Of a DNA stretch of 64,000 nucleotides, positions 16,539-25,163 are shown piece after piece. Position 1 is the first letter of the stretch; each line of letters starts with the position of its first letter. Made by a program: the position numbers and the translations under genes. The stretch comes from CBDUXT01 sp965371245 (GTDB lineage Bacteria > Planctomycetota > Phycisphaerae > UBA1845). The stretch spans positions 9,418 through 73,417 of the forward strand of contig CBDUXT010000016.1 in the NCBI GenBank assembly GCA_965371245.1, given 5' to 3'. The notes below the pieces were generated by a model. That model saw only the letters and a list, made by a program, of their open reading frames with translations, searched no databases and was not told the origin of the DNA.

Positions 16539-16920
16539 TGCTTCGGCACACATCAAGATTCGACGTACAGGGAGCGGTAGGTAATCCGTGCCGCCGGCGG
16601 GCGACTCATGATGGCCAAGAGAAGCCTGAGCAAGGCCATGAGGAAGAACCCCGACAAGGACCAGGTTCTGTCTGAAAGTCCCGGAGTAGCTACCCGCGGC
16701 GGCACCGACGGGTCGCACCTCATCGGGAAAGAGAATCGCTCGACCGCGGTCGGTTTGCTCAAGGTGATTCTTCAGACAGAGCTTAGTGCTCCGACACATG
16801 TGATTTGATGGGTGGTCTGGGTAAGCGGCAGCTTGCCCGTGCATGTGATCGGAAGAGCACGGGCAAACGAGTTTGCCCATGCCACCTCGCGGCATCCATC
16901 GAATGAGTCGTGTCGCAGCA
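16539..16920. other. Convergent intergenic region without a convincing gene
   Basis: This 382-base stretch lies between the 3' ends of top6B and the glycosyltransferase. It holds an inverted repeat CTCATGaTGGCC/GGCCATGAG near 16606-16637 and a REP-like palindrome at 16857-16886. A 66-codon frame (16608-16808) lacks a ribosome site and family features. Confidence 0.5.
16857..16886. repeat. REP-like palindrome (GGTGGCATGGGCAAAC family), copy 2
   Basis: Read on the minus strand it begins GGTGGCATGGGCAAAC and is completed by GTTTGCCCGTGC. It matches 855-881 at 26 of 27 bases in inverse orientation. The GGTGGCATGG head is also the head of the inverted repeats that bound the RAYT gene at 41.6-42.4 kb. 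It lies between two convergent genes and may act as a bidirectional transcript end. Confidence 0.7.
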
Positions 16921-18417
16921 CTAGCACCCGCCGCGGAGGAACGTGCCGACGGTGCGGAACAGGATGATCAGGTCCAGCTCGAACGACATGTGTTTGAGAT
17001 AGTAGAGGTCGAACTGTGTCTTGCGGCGTGCATCCTCGATCGACGACCCGTAGCGGAAGCTGATTTGCGCCCACCCCGTGATACCCGGCTTGACCAGGTG
17101 ACGCTGGGCATAGAACGGCAGGTGTTCCGAGAGATCGCGAACGAAGTCGGGTCGCTCCGGTCTTGGGCCGACGATCGACATCCTTCCGAGCAGCGCATCG
17201 TAGAGCTGGGGCAGTTCGTCGAGCCGGGTTCGACGCAGAAACCGACCGACACGGGTCACGCGCGGATCGTTGGGAGAAGACCAGACGCTCTTGCCGTTTT
17301 CCGCATCGATCCGCATCGTCCGGAACTTATGCAGCCGGAAGACGCGCCCATTTTGCCCGACGCGATCCTGCGAATAGAACACCGGTCCGCCGTCGCACAG
17401 CTTGATGGCGATCGCGATGATCGGCCACAGCGCCGCGGTCAGACAGAGACCGGTCGCAGCCAGGATCAGGTCCATGATGCGTTTGAGCGTGGCGTGCTGG
17501 TCGCAGTGAACCTTCAGGTCGGCCGAAAGAAACCAGGCCGGCGTGATCTCGTCGATGAGAATCTGCCCGGTCGCCTTCTCGTAGAATGTTGCTTCGTTGG
17601 TCACACGGCATCCGCGTTGCAGACATGGCCCCATCCACGACATCACGGACGCTTCGCGCGCCACGCCGTCACTGACCACGATGTCGGTTACGCCAAGACG
17701 GCCCAATTCATCGATCTGGTCCGCGATGGATCCGACACAGGGCTTACGATGCGGTGCCGAGGACTGCTCGGTGCCGGGGACCGCGTAACCGACGAATCGG
17801 TATTCGTGCAATAGCCCCTCCGCCTGAGCGGCGACGAGCGAGTCGTACAACTCGCGCGTGCCGACGACCAGCAGACCGCAGTGAACCTGGTGGGCAACCC
17901 ACCACGCCGCGAGCCGCACGGAAACACCGCAGGCGCAGAACATCGACATCGCCAGCCCCGACACGCGCCGACTAACGGTGGCATACATGATCACGTAGAT
18001 CACGGCGTAGGCGATCACGGTGGCCGTTGTCGTGGTAAGCAACATCCGCGTCAGCGTTCGCGAGCGGCTCATGAAGGTTTCGCGCTCGTAGAGGCCGAAG
18101 ACGAGGCTGGCCAAGATCAGTGCGAACGCGAAGATCGACAGCGCCTCCCACAGCGCAATGTGGCGGGTCTCCAGCAGGCCGGGCGGCGGGAAGACCCAAT
18201 AGGCGACGTAGACAGCGACAGCGATGATGGCGGTATCAAGAAGAAGCCAGGTCGATGGGGGCAACCCGAGCACGACCCGCCCGACGGCGCGCAGTCCGCG
18301 TTGCCATAGGGGCGGGGTGCCGGCAGGGCGCACCAGCCCGCGTCCCGCGGGCAAGGCGCCGATTCGAGGCGCGGCGACGGTATGGCCGTCGGCGCCGGCC
18401 GTCATCTGTGTGGACAC
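16921..18417 (-). CDS. Exopolysaccharide polyprenyl glycosylphosphotransferase (WbaP/CpsE type)
   Basis: It starts surface polysaccharide synthesis by moving a sugar-1-phosphate from a nucleotide sugar to undecaprenyl phosphate at the inner membrane. Several N-terminal membrane helices (about residues 55-175) are followed by a CoA-binding-like soluble domain with LLVVGTRELYDSL. The C-terminal catalytic bacterial sugar transferase domain has KRIMDLILAATGLCL, GGPVFYSQDRVGQNGRVF, LHKFRTMRIDAE, RRTRLDELPQLYDALLGRMS, VGPRPERPDF and KPGITGWAQI. At 498 residues it has normal length. Start is GTG 18417 behind CGGAGA. No wzx, wzy or glycosyltransferase gene is adjacent, so its locus seems scattered; related sugar genes lie at 37.7-39.8 and 60.8 kb. 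Confidence 0.92.
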   Translation of the reverse strand: MSTQMTAGADGHTVAAPRIGALPAGRGLVRPAGTPPLWQRGLRAVGRVVLGLPPSTWLLLDTAIIAVAVYVAYWVFPPPGLLETRHIALWEALSIFAFALILASLVFGLYERETFMSRSRTLTRMLLTTTTATVIAYAVIYVIMYATVSRRVSGLAMSMFCACGVSVRLAAWWVAHQVHCGLLVVGTRELYDSLVAAQAEGLLHEYRFVGYAVPGTEQSSAPHRKPCVGSIADQIDELGRLGVTDIVVSDGVAREASVMSWMGPCLQRGCRVTNEATFYEKATGQILIDEITPAWFLSADLKVHCDQHATLKRIMDLILAATGLCLTAALWPIIAIAIKLCDGGPVFYSQDRVGQNGRVFRLHKFRTMRIDAENGKSVWSSPNDPRVTRVGRFLRRTRLDELPQLYDALLGRMSIVGPRPERPDFVRDLSEHLPFYAQRHLVKPGITGWAQISFRYGSSIEDARRKTQFDLYYLKHMSFELDLIILFRTVGTFLRGGC

Positions 18418-18708
18418 TCAGTATCTCCGTAAGGCTACGCCGAATGCATCGGTCGCCCGTGGTCGGCACCTGAGTTATCGGGACCGGGATGGTACCCGGC
18501 CGCGACCCGGCGCAGCGCCCGATAACGATTGAACATGGCGCCATCCGCGACCGTCCGCCGGCTTGCCCGATTTCGACGGCGTGTCTGCCGGTTTTTTTGG
18601 ACCAGAAGCGCGCATGCACTCCCGATGTACATGCGACAGATATTCTTTCCTGGGGTGAGGTCCGAAAGGCCAGGGCCGGCAAGCGAGGACTTTGCATTGG
18701 TCATCGTC

Positions 18709-19497
18709 ATGAAAACCAAAACGATCTCAACGGCCGTGGTGCTGCTCCTGATCGTCGGCTCATGCTGCCGCACGAAGAAGCCCGTCGAAGAGTGGACGAT
18801 GCGACCGGTCGCTCTTTGGACTGCGGTCTCGACGGCGCCCATTCATCCCGTGCGAAACGGGTATCGCATTCTGGTGCCGCAACCCACGGAAGGAATCTTT
18901 CCTGCAACCCTGGCCATCACGGCGGTCGCCATCGAGGATCCGGCCTTGGGCGAGCATGAGGACGGTGACGCCGGTGCCGGCGACATCACCGTTGCCGGCG
19001 AGCCATATCTGCCCCCGCACCCCAAGAACGAGTTTTTGGACTGGAACTCCGCGCTCGACAACCTGATGGCGGTCAGTGAAGTGTTCCCGATCGTGTCGCG
19101 TGATCTGGGTGGCGGGACGGCCGAGCCCGAGCAGATTCTGGCCGCTTTCCGCGCCCTGCACGGCAAGCTCGGCGTGATCTACGCGGCCAACGAGTTGAGC
19201 CGGACCCAGACCGAGATGTTCGGTGTCCTCTATCATGTGGATTCCGGAGACAGGCTCGCGTCACTTCACGCCGAGGCGTGGTCGGAAAACCCGGACCCGA
19301 ACACACCGGGTGATCTCTGGGTGAACGATTCCCGCGCCATAGCGCGGGTGCGCTTCGCCGAGATTCTTCACGCCTGCATCCGCGATCTGATTCTGAACGA
19401 CAAGCCTGCCCAGATCGAGACGCCGACCGGCTGGACGCCGACCGGTCCCGTTCGACCCGTCGAATGGCCGCCCCGGAGCTTCGGCACCGGACGATAG
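18709..19497 (+). CDS. Predicted lipoprotein of unknown function
   Basis: About 262 residues. MKTKTISTAVVLLLIVGSCC is a lipoprotein signal, with the lipobox VGSC giving an N-terminal lipidated Cys. The rest, about 240 residues, contains a proline-rich middle and a compact helical region (DNLMAVSEVFPIVSRDLG; EQILAAFRALHGKLGVIYAANEL) that I do not recognise. The frame is open upstream to 18529, but the signal peptide favours this start; a TTG at 18697, preceded by GAGGA, is the alternative. The stop is 56 bases before the chosen start of the VanZ-like gene, so the two may be co-transcribed. Between 18418 and 18700 nothing else is seen. Confidence 0.6.
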   Translation: MKTKTISTAVVLLLIVGSCCRTKKPVEEWTMRPVALWTAVSTAPIHPVRNGYRILVPQPTEGIFPATLAITAVAIEDPALGEHEDGDAGAGDITVAGEPYLPPHPKNEFLDWNSALDNLMAVSEVFPIVSRDLGGGTAEPEQILAAFRALHGKLGVIYAANELSRTQTEMFGVLYHVDSGDRLASLHAEAWSENPDPNTPGDLWVNDSRAIARVRFAEILHACIRDLILNDKPAQIETPTGWTPTGPVRPVEWPPRSFGTGR

Positions 19498-19553
19498 CCA
19501 TAGGCAAGGGGTTTGCAGACGAGCCCACGGAGCCCAACCGGCGGGTCAGTATC

Positions 19554-21158
19554 ATGAGCATGCTTCGGATCCGTCAGGGCGTGGTCGCGTTTCTGGTTCG
19601 CCATTGCGTCGAAGCCCTGACCGTGGCTGTGGTCCTGTTCGTGCTTCAGACCGGGCTGGTGCCGTTCGACTTTTCCGCCGACCCCGCCAAGACCGGGAAC
19701 GACTCACTCTTCGAGACGTCGGTCGGTCGCCTTACGGTCGCCGACATCGTAAGCAACATCTTCCTCTACGTGCCGCTCGGCGCGATGTTGAACTGGTCGT
19801 TCCAGCGTCGCTTCTCCGGCCGAGAACGCCTGGCGCCGTTGGTCCTCTCGCTCGGAACGGCCGCAGCCCTGAGCTTCGGCATCGAGTGGCTTCAGTCCTT
19901 TTCGCCGGCGCGGGTCTCGTCGTTGATTGACCTGGTAAGCAACGTGTTGGGTGCCATCCTGGGTGTCTGCCTGACGTCGGTGAGCCGACTGATCCTGCCG
20001 CCCATCGTCTCGGCGGCCGTCATGGAGTTTCGCATCCGACCCGAGGCCGCACTCTTAAAGACCTATACGCTGCTCCTTGTCGTGTTCGCCGCGATGCCGT
20101 TTTCCTTTTCGCTCGAAATGGGAAGCCTGAAACGGTCCGTCGGTGAAACGGTGTTCGTTCCCTTTACCGACAGCGCGGCCTACACGGTTCCTGAGACCCT
20201 CGACGGGGTCGAAGCGATCGACATGGACGTCCGGTCCGCTCAGCTTCTTGCGTGGCGACGACTCAAACGCGTCTCGCGCTGGACGGCGGAGTGTGTTTCC
20301 TTCGCGGTCTTCGCGTGGCTCTTGCAGATCCTTCTGCGTGACGACTATCGGTTCAGCCTGCGCGCGGCACGGAGCCTCGTGTGTTGGCTGGGGGGGCTAT
20401 TGGCCGTGGGGATGAGCCTGCTGCAACTGCCGATCGTCTCACGGGTCTGCGACGTCACCGACATCCTCTTTCGCCTGTTGGGCTTGTGCGTGGGACTCGT
20501 CGTTCGGGCGACCTACCTGCGAGAGGTCCGGGAACTTGCACCCGGCTTACTGAGATTGCGCTGGCGGCGATACGCCAAGTTGGGCTGCTTTGCCACTGCG
20601 GGCTACATCTTCTACACCGGCGTGATTCCACTGACCTTCGCGGCCAACGACCGCAGCTTCTCATCGGCCGTCAGCTCCGAGGCGTTCCTTCCTTTCTTCG
20701 CCTACTTCGTGGCTCGCTTCGACATCATGATGGATGATGCGATGGAGAAGTTCGCCACCTATGCGGTCTTTTCGGCGCTGATGGCCACCTGCCTCACGGG
20801 AGCCGTCGGCGCCCGCGCGCGCGTACGTTTTTCCCCGATCCTCGCGGCGGGCCTGACGCTTGCTTGTACGATCGAACTGATCCAAATCTACGTCCCCGTC
20901 CGCGTCCCGAGCCTGACGGATCTGATCCTTGCCGGCGTCGGCTGCGTCGCCGGCGTGGTGGTTCACGCACATGTGGCCGGCCTCTCCGTTGCGACTCACG
21001 TCCCCGTCGGCACGGACAGCGCGGACGCCCCCGGCGACGGCGTATCCGAACCCGGGCTCTCGCCGCTAGACGCGCTGGTGGCCGGTCTTGCCGACCCGCA
21101 TCCCGATGCACCGAAGGAGCATGTGCCGCGTCCGGCGCCGAAGCCCGCCGACTATTGA
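19554..21158 (+). CDS. Membrane protein with two VanZ-like domains
   Basis: About 534 residues and roughly ten membrane helices. The first VanZ-like unit (residues about 10-150) has LVPFDFSADPAKTGND, VSNIFLYVPLGAMLNWSF, FGIEWLQSFSPARVSSLIDLVSNVLGAILG. A second unit lies at about residues 340-490: TGVIPLTFAANDR, AYFVARFDIMMDD, CTIELIQIYVPVRVPSLTDLILAGVGCVAG. So it is an internal duplication separated by more helices. VanZ proteins are tied to resistance to teicoplanin and to membrane-bound glycan machinery in some bacteria, and are common near exosortase and EPS genes. Its position by an EPS initiating transferase fits. The C-terminal 60 residues are hydrophilic. Confidence 0.8.
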   Translation: MSMLRIRQGVVAFLVRHCVEALTVAVVLFVLQTGLVPFDFSADPAKTGNDSLFETSVGRLTVADIVSNIFLYVPLGAMLNWSFQRRFSGRERLAPLVLSLGTAAALSFGIEWLQSFSPARVSSLIDLVSNVLGAILGVCLTSVSRLILPPIVSAAVMEFRIRPEAALLKTYTLLLVVFAAMPFSFSLEMGSLKRSVGETVFVPFTDSAAYTVPETLDGVEAIDMDVRSAQLLAWRRLKRVSRWTAECVSFAVFAWLLQILLRDDYRFSLRAARSLVCWLGGLLAVGMSLLQLPIVSRVCDVTDILFRLLGLCVGLVVRATYLREVRELAPGLLRLRWRRYAKLGCFATAGYIFYTGVIPLTFAANDRSFSSAVSSEAFLPFFAYFVARFDIMMDDAMEKFATYAVFSALMATCLTGAVGARARVRFSPILAAGLTLACTIELIQIYVPVRVPSLTDLILAGVGCVAGVVVHAHVAGLSVATHVPVGTDSADAPGDGVSEPGLSPLDALVAGLADPHPDAPKEHVPRPAPKPADY

Positions 21159-21173
21159 CTGTCCGCGGATCTG

Positions 21174-21196
21174 GTAGGGTGCGTCCCAGGCGCACC
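21174..21196. repeat. GTAG-headed REP palindrome
   Basis: GTAG is followed by GGTGCG-TCCCAGG-CGCACC. The form, GTAG plus an imperfect hairpin, is that of REP sequences handled by RAYT proteins. It lies 15 bases after the VanZ-like gene, in a 300-base gap (21159-21458) in which nothing else was found apart from the ribosome site of the transaldolase gene. Confidence 0.6.
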
Positions 21197-21458
21197 TTGG
21201 CATTGGGCTTGTCGGATCGGACATGGGCCGTTGGCGTGACGACCGGTTTGCGACATAATGCCAACGGGAGCACGCTCGCCTTTCTTGTGGCGGTTCATCA
21301 GTTGCACGAAGGGAGCCCGAATTGCGGAGTTCGCACGGGCAAGCGCCCGCGGCTCGGCGGGCGAAGAGGACAAGGCTCCCGCGAAGGCGCGGTTTCGCGG
21401 CTCGGTTGTCGTGAGCGCCTTGTAAGATCCTCGATTTGCATCGACCGGGAGCCGACCC

Positions 21459-22577
21459 GTGAGCCATCCCCTTCGGGAACTGTACGACCTGGGCCAGTCG
21501 ATCTGGTGTGACAACCTTAGCAGGCACATGCTCGACACGGGTGAACTCGCCCGATTGATCGACCTGGGTGTCGTGGGTGTGACATCCAACCCGACCATCT
21601 TCATGAAGGCCATCACGGGCAGCGCCGACTACGATGCGCGAATCAATCGGCTCTCCGCCGAGGGGCTGGACACGACCGGCATCTATGAAGGATTGGTGCT
21701 GCCCGACATCGCGGACGCGGCCGACCTGCTCAAACCTGTCCACGAAAGAACTGACGGGATCGACGGCTACGTCAGCCTCGAGGTCAACCCCAAGCTGGCC
21801 TACGACACCGACGGCACGATCGAGGAGGCACGGCGGCTGTTCGCGGCTCTGGATCGCCGCAACGTGCTCATCAAGGTGCCCGCCACGGACGAAGGTCTGC
21901 CGGCCATCGAGACGCTGATTGCGGAAGGCATCAACGTCAACGTCACGCTGATCTTCTCCGGGAAGATGCACGAGCGGGTGATGAACGCATACCTGGCCGG
22001 CTTGCGACGGTTCGATCGAGTCGGGGGTGATCTTTCCACCGTGGCGTCGGTCGCCTCGTTTTTTGTCAGCCGCGTCGATACGCTTGTGGATAAGCGGCTG
22101 GAAGAGAGACGCGCGAGCGGTGCGGACGTGGAGGGGCTTCTCGCTCAGGCGGCCATCGCCAACGCCCGGCTCGCCTACGCCCGGTTTGCAGAGGTCTTCG
22201 ATCGGGACGGTGATTTTGCGTCCCTGGCGGCCAAAGGGGCACGCGTGCAGCGTCCGCTGTGGGCCAGCACCAGCACGAAAAACTCCGCCCACAAAGCCAC
22301 GATGTATGTGGACGCCCTTGTCGGGCGCGACACCGTCAACACGCTCCCACCGAAGACGTTGCAGGCTGTCCTGGACGGCGGGACGGCGTCCATCACCATC
22401 GGGGAAGACCTTTCCGTTGCAAAGGGGCAGCTCGACCGCCTTGAAGAACTTGGGATCAGCCTGGACGAGGCGACCGACAAGCTCCGCGTGGACGGCGTCA
22501 ACGCCTTCGCCGACTCCTTCGATCAGCTTTTCGCCGACCTCGACCAAAAGCGCGAGCAACTTCGCGCTGTTGGTTAA
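21459..22577 (+). CDS. tal: Transaldolase
   Basis: Moves a dihydroxyacetone unit between sugar phosphates in the non-oxidative pentose phosphate pathway, in the cytosol. A 372-residue protein of the longer transaldolase type: GVVGVTSNPTIFMKAI at the N-terminus, DGYVSLEVNPKLAYDT, NVLIKVPATDEGLPAIE with the Schiff-base Lys in the LIKVPAT strand, GINVNVTLIFS, and RPLWASTSTKN. The start is GTG 21459 behind GGGAG. The C-terminus, GVNAFADSFDQLFADL, is typical. It stands alone, with a 300-base gap upstream. Confidence 0.95.
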   Translation: MSHPLRELYDLGQSIWCDNLSRHMLDTGELARLIDLGVVGVTSNPTIFMKAITGSADYDARINRLSAEGLDTTGIYEGLVLPDIADAADLLKPVHERTDGIDGYVSLEVNPKLAYDTDGTIEEARRLFAALDRRNVLIKVPATDEGLPAIETLIAEGINVNVTLIFSGKMHERVMNAYLAGLRRFDRVGGDLSTVASVASFFVSRVDTLVDKRLEERRASGADVEGLLAQAAIANARLAYARFAEVFDRDGDFASLAAKGARVQRPLWASTSTKNSAHKATMYVDALVGRDTVNTLPPKTLQAVLDGGTASITIGEDLSVAKGQLDRLEELGISLDEATDKLRVDGVNAFADSFDQLFADLDQKREQLRAVG

Positions 22578-22706
22578 CACGTTCGCGATCGTGCATGGCG
22601 GCGCGGTGCGCCTTTGACTGGACCATCGCACAGGCCTACCATCCATCAGTCGAACGACCCATTGGGCTCCTGGCCGGCCACGCGATGTCGCTCGTACCTA
22701 CCGACC

Positions 22707-25121
22707 ATGCGTAACTTCTGTCTCATCGCTGTCGTGTGTCTGCCGTTGACGGCGTCCGTCCTCGTCGCATCCGCTCAGACCCCAACGGACACCGTAACCG
22801 ACCGGCAGGTCGAGCTGGCGATCCAGAAGGCCGATGCGTTCTTCACCACGAAGCAGGCCGCCGACGGGCGGTGGACCGATCTGAAGCTGGAGCTCAAGTA
22901 CCCGGGTGCAACGACCGCGCTGAGCCTCCTCGCGCTTCGCACGGCCGGCGCCCCGCTGACCGACCCCCGGTTGCGGCGCGGTGTGCCCAAGCTGCTCAAC
23001 CGATCGAAGATCAACACGGTTCGTGCGCGGTCGCTGACTCTGTTGATGTGGTGCGCGATCAACCCGGAGGTATTCCCCGGACAGCTCCGCGAGGACGCGC
23101 GCTTTCTCGAACAAGAGCAGGGCAAAGACGGTGGCTGGGGGTACGGGAAACGGACGGTTGCGGGTCGCGGCAAGAGCGCCGACCGACACGACGGCGCCAA
23201 CACGCACCTGTCCTTGGCGGCGCTTTCCCGCGCGCTTGCGGTGGGCGCCGACGTTCGACCCGTGGTCTGGCGGCGGGCGGAAGAGTCGTTGCTGTCGAGC
23301 CAGAACGCCGACGGCGGATGGGGCTATCCACTCGGCGCGGCGACGACGGAGGGAGCGCCGAGTGATTCGTACGGGACCATGTCCGTCGGTGGATTGGCCG
23401 CCGCCTATCACGTGTACGACGGCGCGCACCTCGAGGCCCAACTTGCGTTCAACGGCCGGAAGAAGGCTCGCTGTGGAATCGATGCGGTATCCACCGAGCC
23501 GATTCGAAAGGCCATGGACCGGGCGTGGGTCTGGGTGGAAAAGAACCTTCGCTTCGACTCCATCCCGGGTTTGAACTTGGCGGGAGCGGCCGATCCTCGT
23601 TCCGCATCGATGGGCTCGTATCTCTTGGCGCTGGGTCGGCTGGGCGCTTTGTCCGGTCGCAAACGAATCGCCGGGCGCGTGTGGGCTCGCGGTGTCGCGC
23701 ATCAACTGCTGAGCCTGCAACATGCGGACGGCTCGTGGGGCGGCGTCGAGGAATCGGGGCTGTCGCTGCTTGCGTTGGCGACGGCGCGTACGCCGGTCTT
23801 GATCAACAAACTCAAGTTCGGCGACGAGCGCGACTGGAACAACGACCCCCGTGATGCGTCCAACCTGACCCGATGGTACGCCCATCACGTCGGAAGCCCG
23901 CAGGCCTGGCAGGTCGTCGAGCTTGACGAGTTCAGCGACGACATCATGGATGCGCCGGTGCTACTGATCACCGGTCATGCGGCGCCCAACCTTTCGGCCG
24001 ACGCGCGAAACAGGATGCAAGCCTTCGTCGCGTCCGGTGGAACGATACTCGCGGTGGCGTGTTGTTCGCGCCAGGCGTTCGTTGACGAATGCAGGCAACT
24101 GTTCTCGGAGGTGTTTCCCCGCCTCCAGTCCGGTCCCCTGCCCGCCGACCATCTCGTCTGGCGCATCGATGAAGAGGTTTCGCCGAATTCGGGGATGATC
24201 GGCTTTGCCGACAACTGTCGCACCCGTGTCTTCGTGCTGCCGGATGCATCGTGCTGCGCGTGGCACCAGAACCTGATGACGCGCGAGGCAGCGCGATTTC
24301 GCCTTGCGGGAAACATCCTGCGCTACGCCACCTTCGGCAAAGAGCCACGCAGCCGGTTCGCGCCGTTTGTCACCACGCCGTCGGCCACGCCGACCGAAAC
24401 GGTTTCCGTCTCTCGGTTGATGCATTCCGGCGATTGGTGGTCCGCCACGAGCGCCTTGAAGAACCTGTCCGGCCGGCTGGCGGAGCGGTACGGGTTGGGA
24501 GTTGAGGAAGGGCCGCCGGTCCGCGCCGTGAATGCCCATGCCTCGGACGCTTCGGTCCTTTGGCTCACGGGTCATACGTTGGGGCGCTTCGGCGACAAAG
24601 AGACCGAAAGCGTGAAAGCCTACCTTGCCGGCGGCGGGATGTTGATCGCGTCGCCGTGTTGCGGTCGCCCGAGTCGAACGGAGCCGACCGACGGCCGACA
24701 ATTGTGGACGACCGTGCGCCAAGCGGATGACGCGAAAGACACGCCGGCGCCCGTAACGGCGTTCGACGCAACCTTTCTGGATTGGGCGAGCGGCGCGTTT
24801 CACCCTCTTACCTGGGAGCCGATTCTCTCGAGTGACCCAATCATCAGCGGGGCGGTTCGAAAAGGTCTGGCTCCTCCGCTGACGGGCCTTACGTATCGTC
24901 CGCGGTTTGCGGGTCTCATTTCGGCTCGAATTGACCGTCCGGTGCTGTACGGCCTTAGACGCAACGACCGGTGGATCGCGGTCTATTCGCCGTACGACCT
25001 GAGCTGTAGCGTCAGCGGCAACCCGTGCCATGAATGCTACGGCTACGTCCGGCGCGACGGCGAGTCGATCGTCGGCAACCTCCTGCTCCATGCCGCGGGC
25101 GGCGAGCAGAGAAAACGATAG
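22707..25121 (+). CDS. Exported DUF4159 protein with prenyltransferase-like repeats
   Basis: About 804 residues. A signal peptide (residues 1-23, ending VASAQ) is followed by alpha-toroid repeats like those of squalene cyclases: KADAFFTTKQAADGRW, LEQEQGKDGGWGYG, LSSQNADGGWGYP, LSLQHADGSWGGVEESG. From about residue 390 a DUF4159 domain follows (NLTRWYAHHVG, APVLLITGHAAPNLSADA, FVASGGTILAVACCSRQAF). A second similar block is near residue 600 (ASVLWLTGHTLGRFGDKE, YLAGGGMLIASPCCG). The same repeat-DUF4159 architecture is common in planctomycetes; its function is not known. I chose the ATG at 22707 over a TTG at 22614 because of the signal peptide. It ends 42 bases before the convergent FHA gene. 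Confidence 0.82.
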   Translation: MRNFCLIAVVCLPLTASVLVASAQTPTDTVTDRQVELAIQKADAFFTTKQAADGRWTDLKLELKYPGATTALSLLALRTAGAPLTDPRLRRGVPKLLNRSKINTVRARSLTLLMWCAINPEVFPGQLREDARFLEQEQGKDGGWGYGKRTVAGRGKSADRHDGANTHLSLAALSRALAVGADVRPVVWRRAEESLLSSQNADGGWGYPLGAATTEGAPSDSYGTMSVGGLAAAYHVYDGAHLEAQLAFNGRKKARCGIDAVSTEPIRKAMDRAWVWVEKNLRFDSIPGLNLAGAADPRSASMGSYLLALGRLGALSGRKRIAGRVWARGVAHQLLSLQHADGSWGGVEESGLSLLALATARTPVLINKLKFGDERDWNNDPRDASNLTRWYAHHVGSPQAWQVVELDEFSDDIMDAPVLLITGHAAPNLSADARNRMQAFVASGGTILAVACCSRQAFVDECRQLFSEVFPRLQSGPLPADHLVWRIDEEVSPNSGMIGFADNCRTRVFVLPDASCCAWHQNLMTREAARFRLAGNILRYATFGKEPRSRFAPFVTTPSATPTETVSVSRLMHSGDWWSATSALKNLSGRLAERYGLGVEEGPPVRAVNAHASDASVLWLTGHTLGRFGDKETESVKAYLAGGGMLIASPCCGRPSRTEPTDGRQLWTTVRQADDAKDTPAPVTAFDATFLDWASGAFHPLTWEPILSSDPIISGAVRKGLAPPLTGLTYRPRFAGLISARIDRPVLYGLRRNDRWIAVYSPYDLSCSVSGNPCHECYGYVRRDGESIVGNLLLHAAGGEQRKR

Positions 25122-25163
25122 ATGCGGATTGTGTCGGGGGGACCGGGGTCTCGGCGCGGTTCG

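Noticed and set aside
16608..16808. 66-codon frame MMAKRSLSKAMRKN... after top6B
   Set aside because: It has no ribosome site, lies over an inverted repeat in a convergent gap, and no family was recognised.
18561..18600. CCGGC/GCCGG stem followed by seven T residues
   Set aside because: It resembles a terminator, but no plus-strand gene ends upstream; the stem is only 5 bp and may be chance.
21066..22646. Minus-strand open frame of 526 codons over transaldolase
   Set aside because: It lies antisense to tal, which has all family motifs; the frame is a GC-content artefact.
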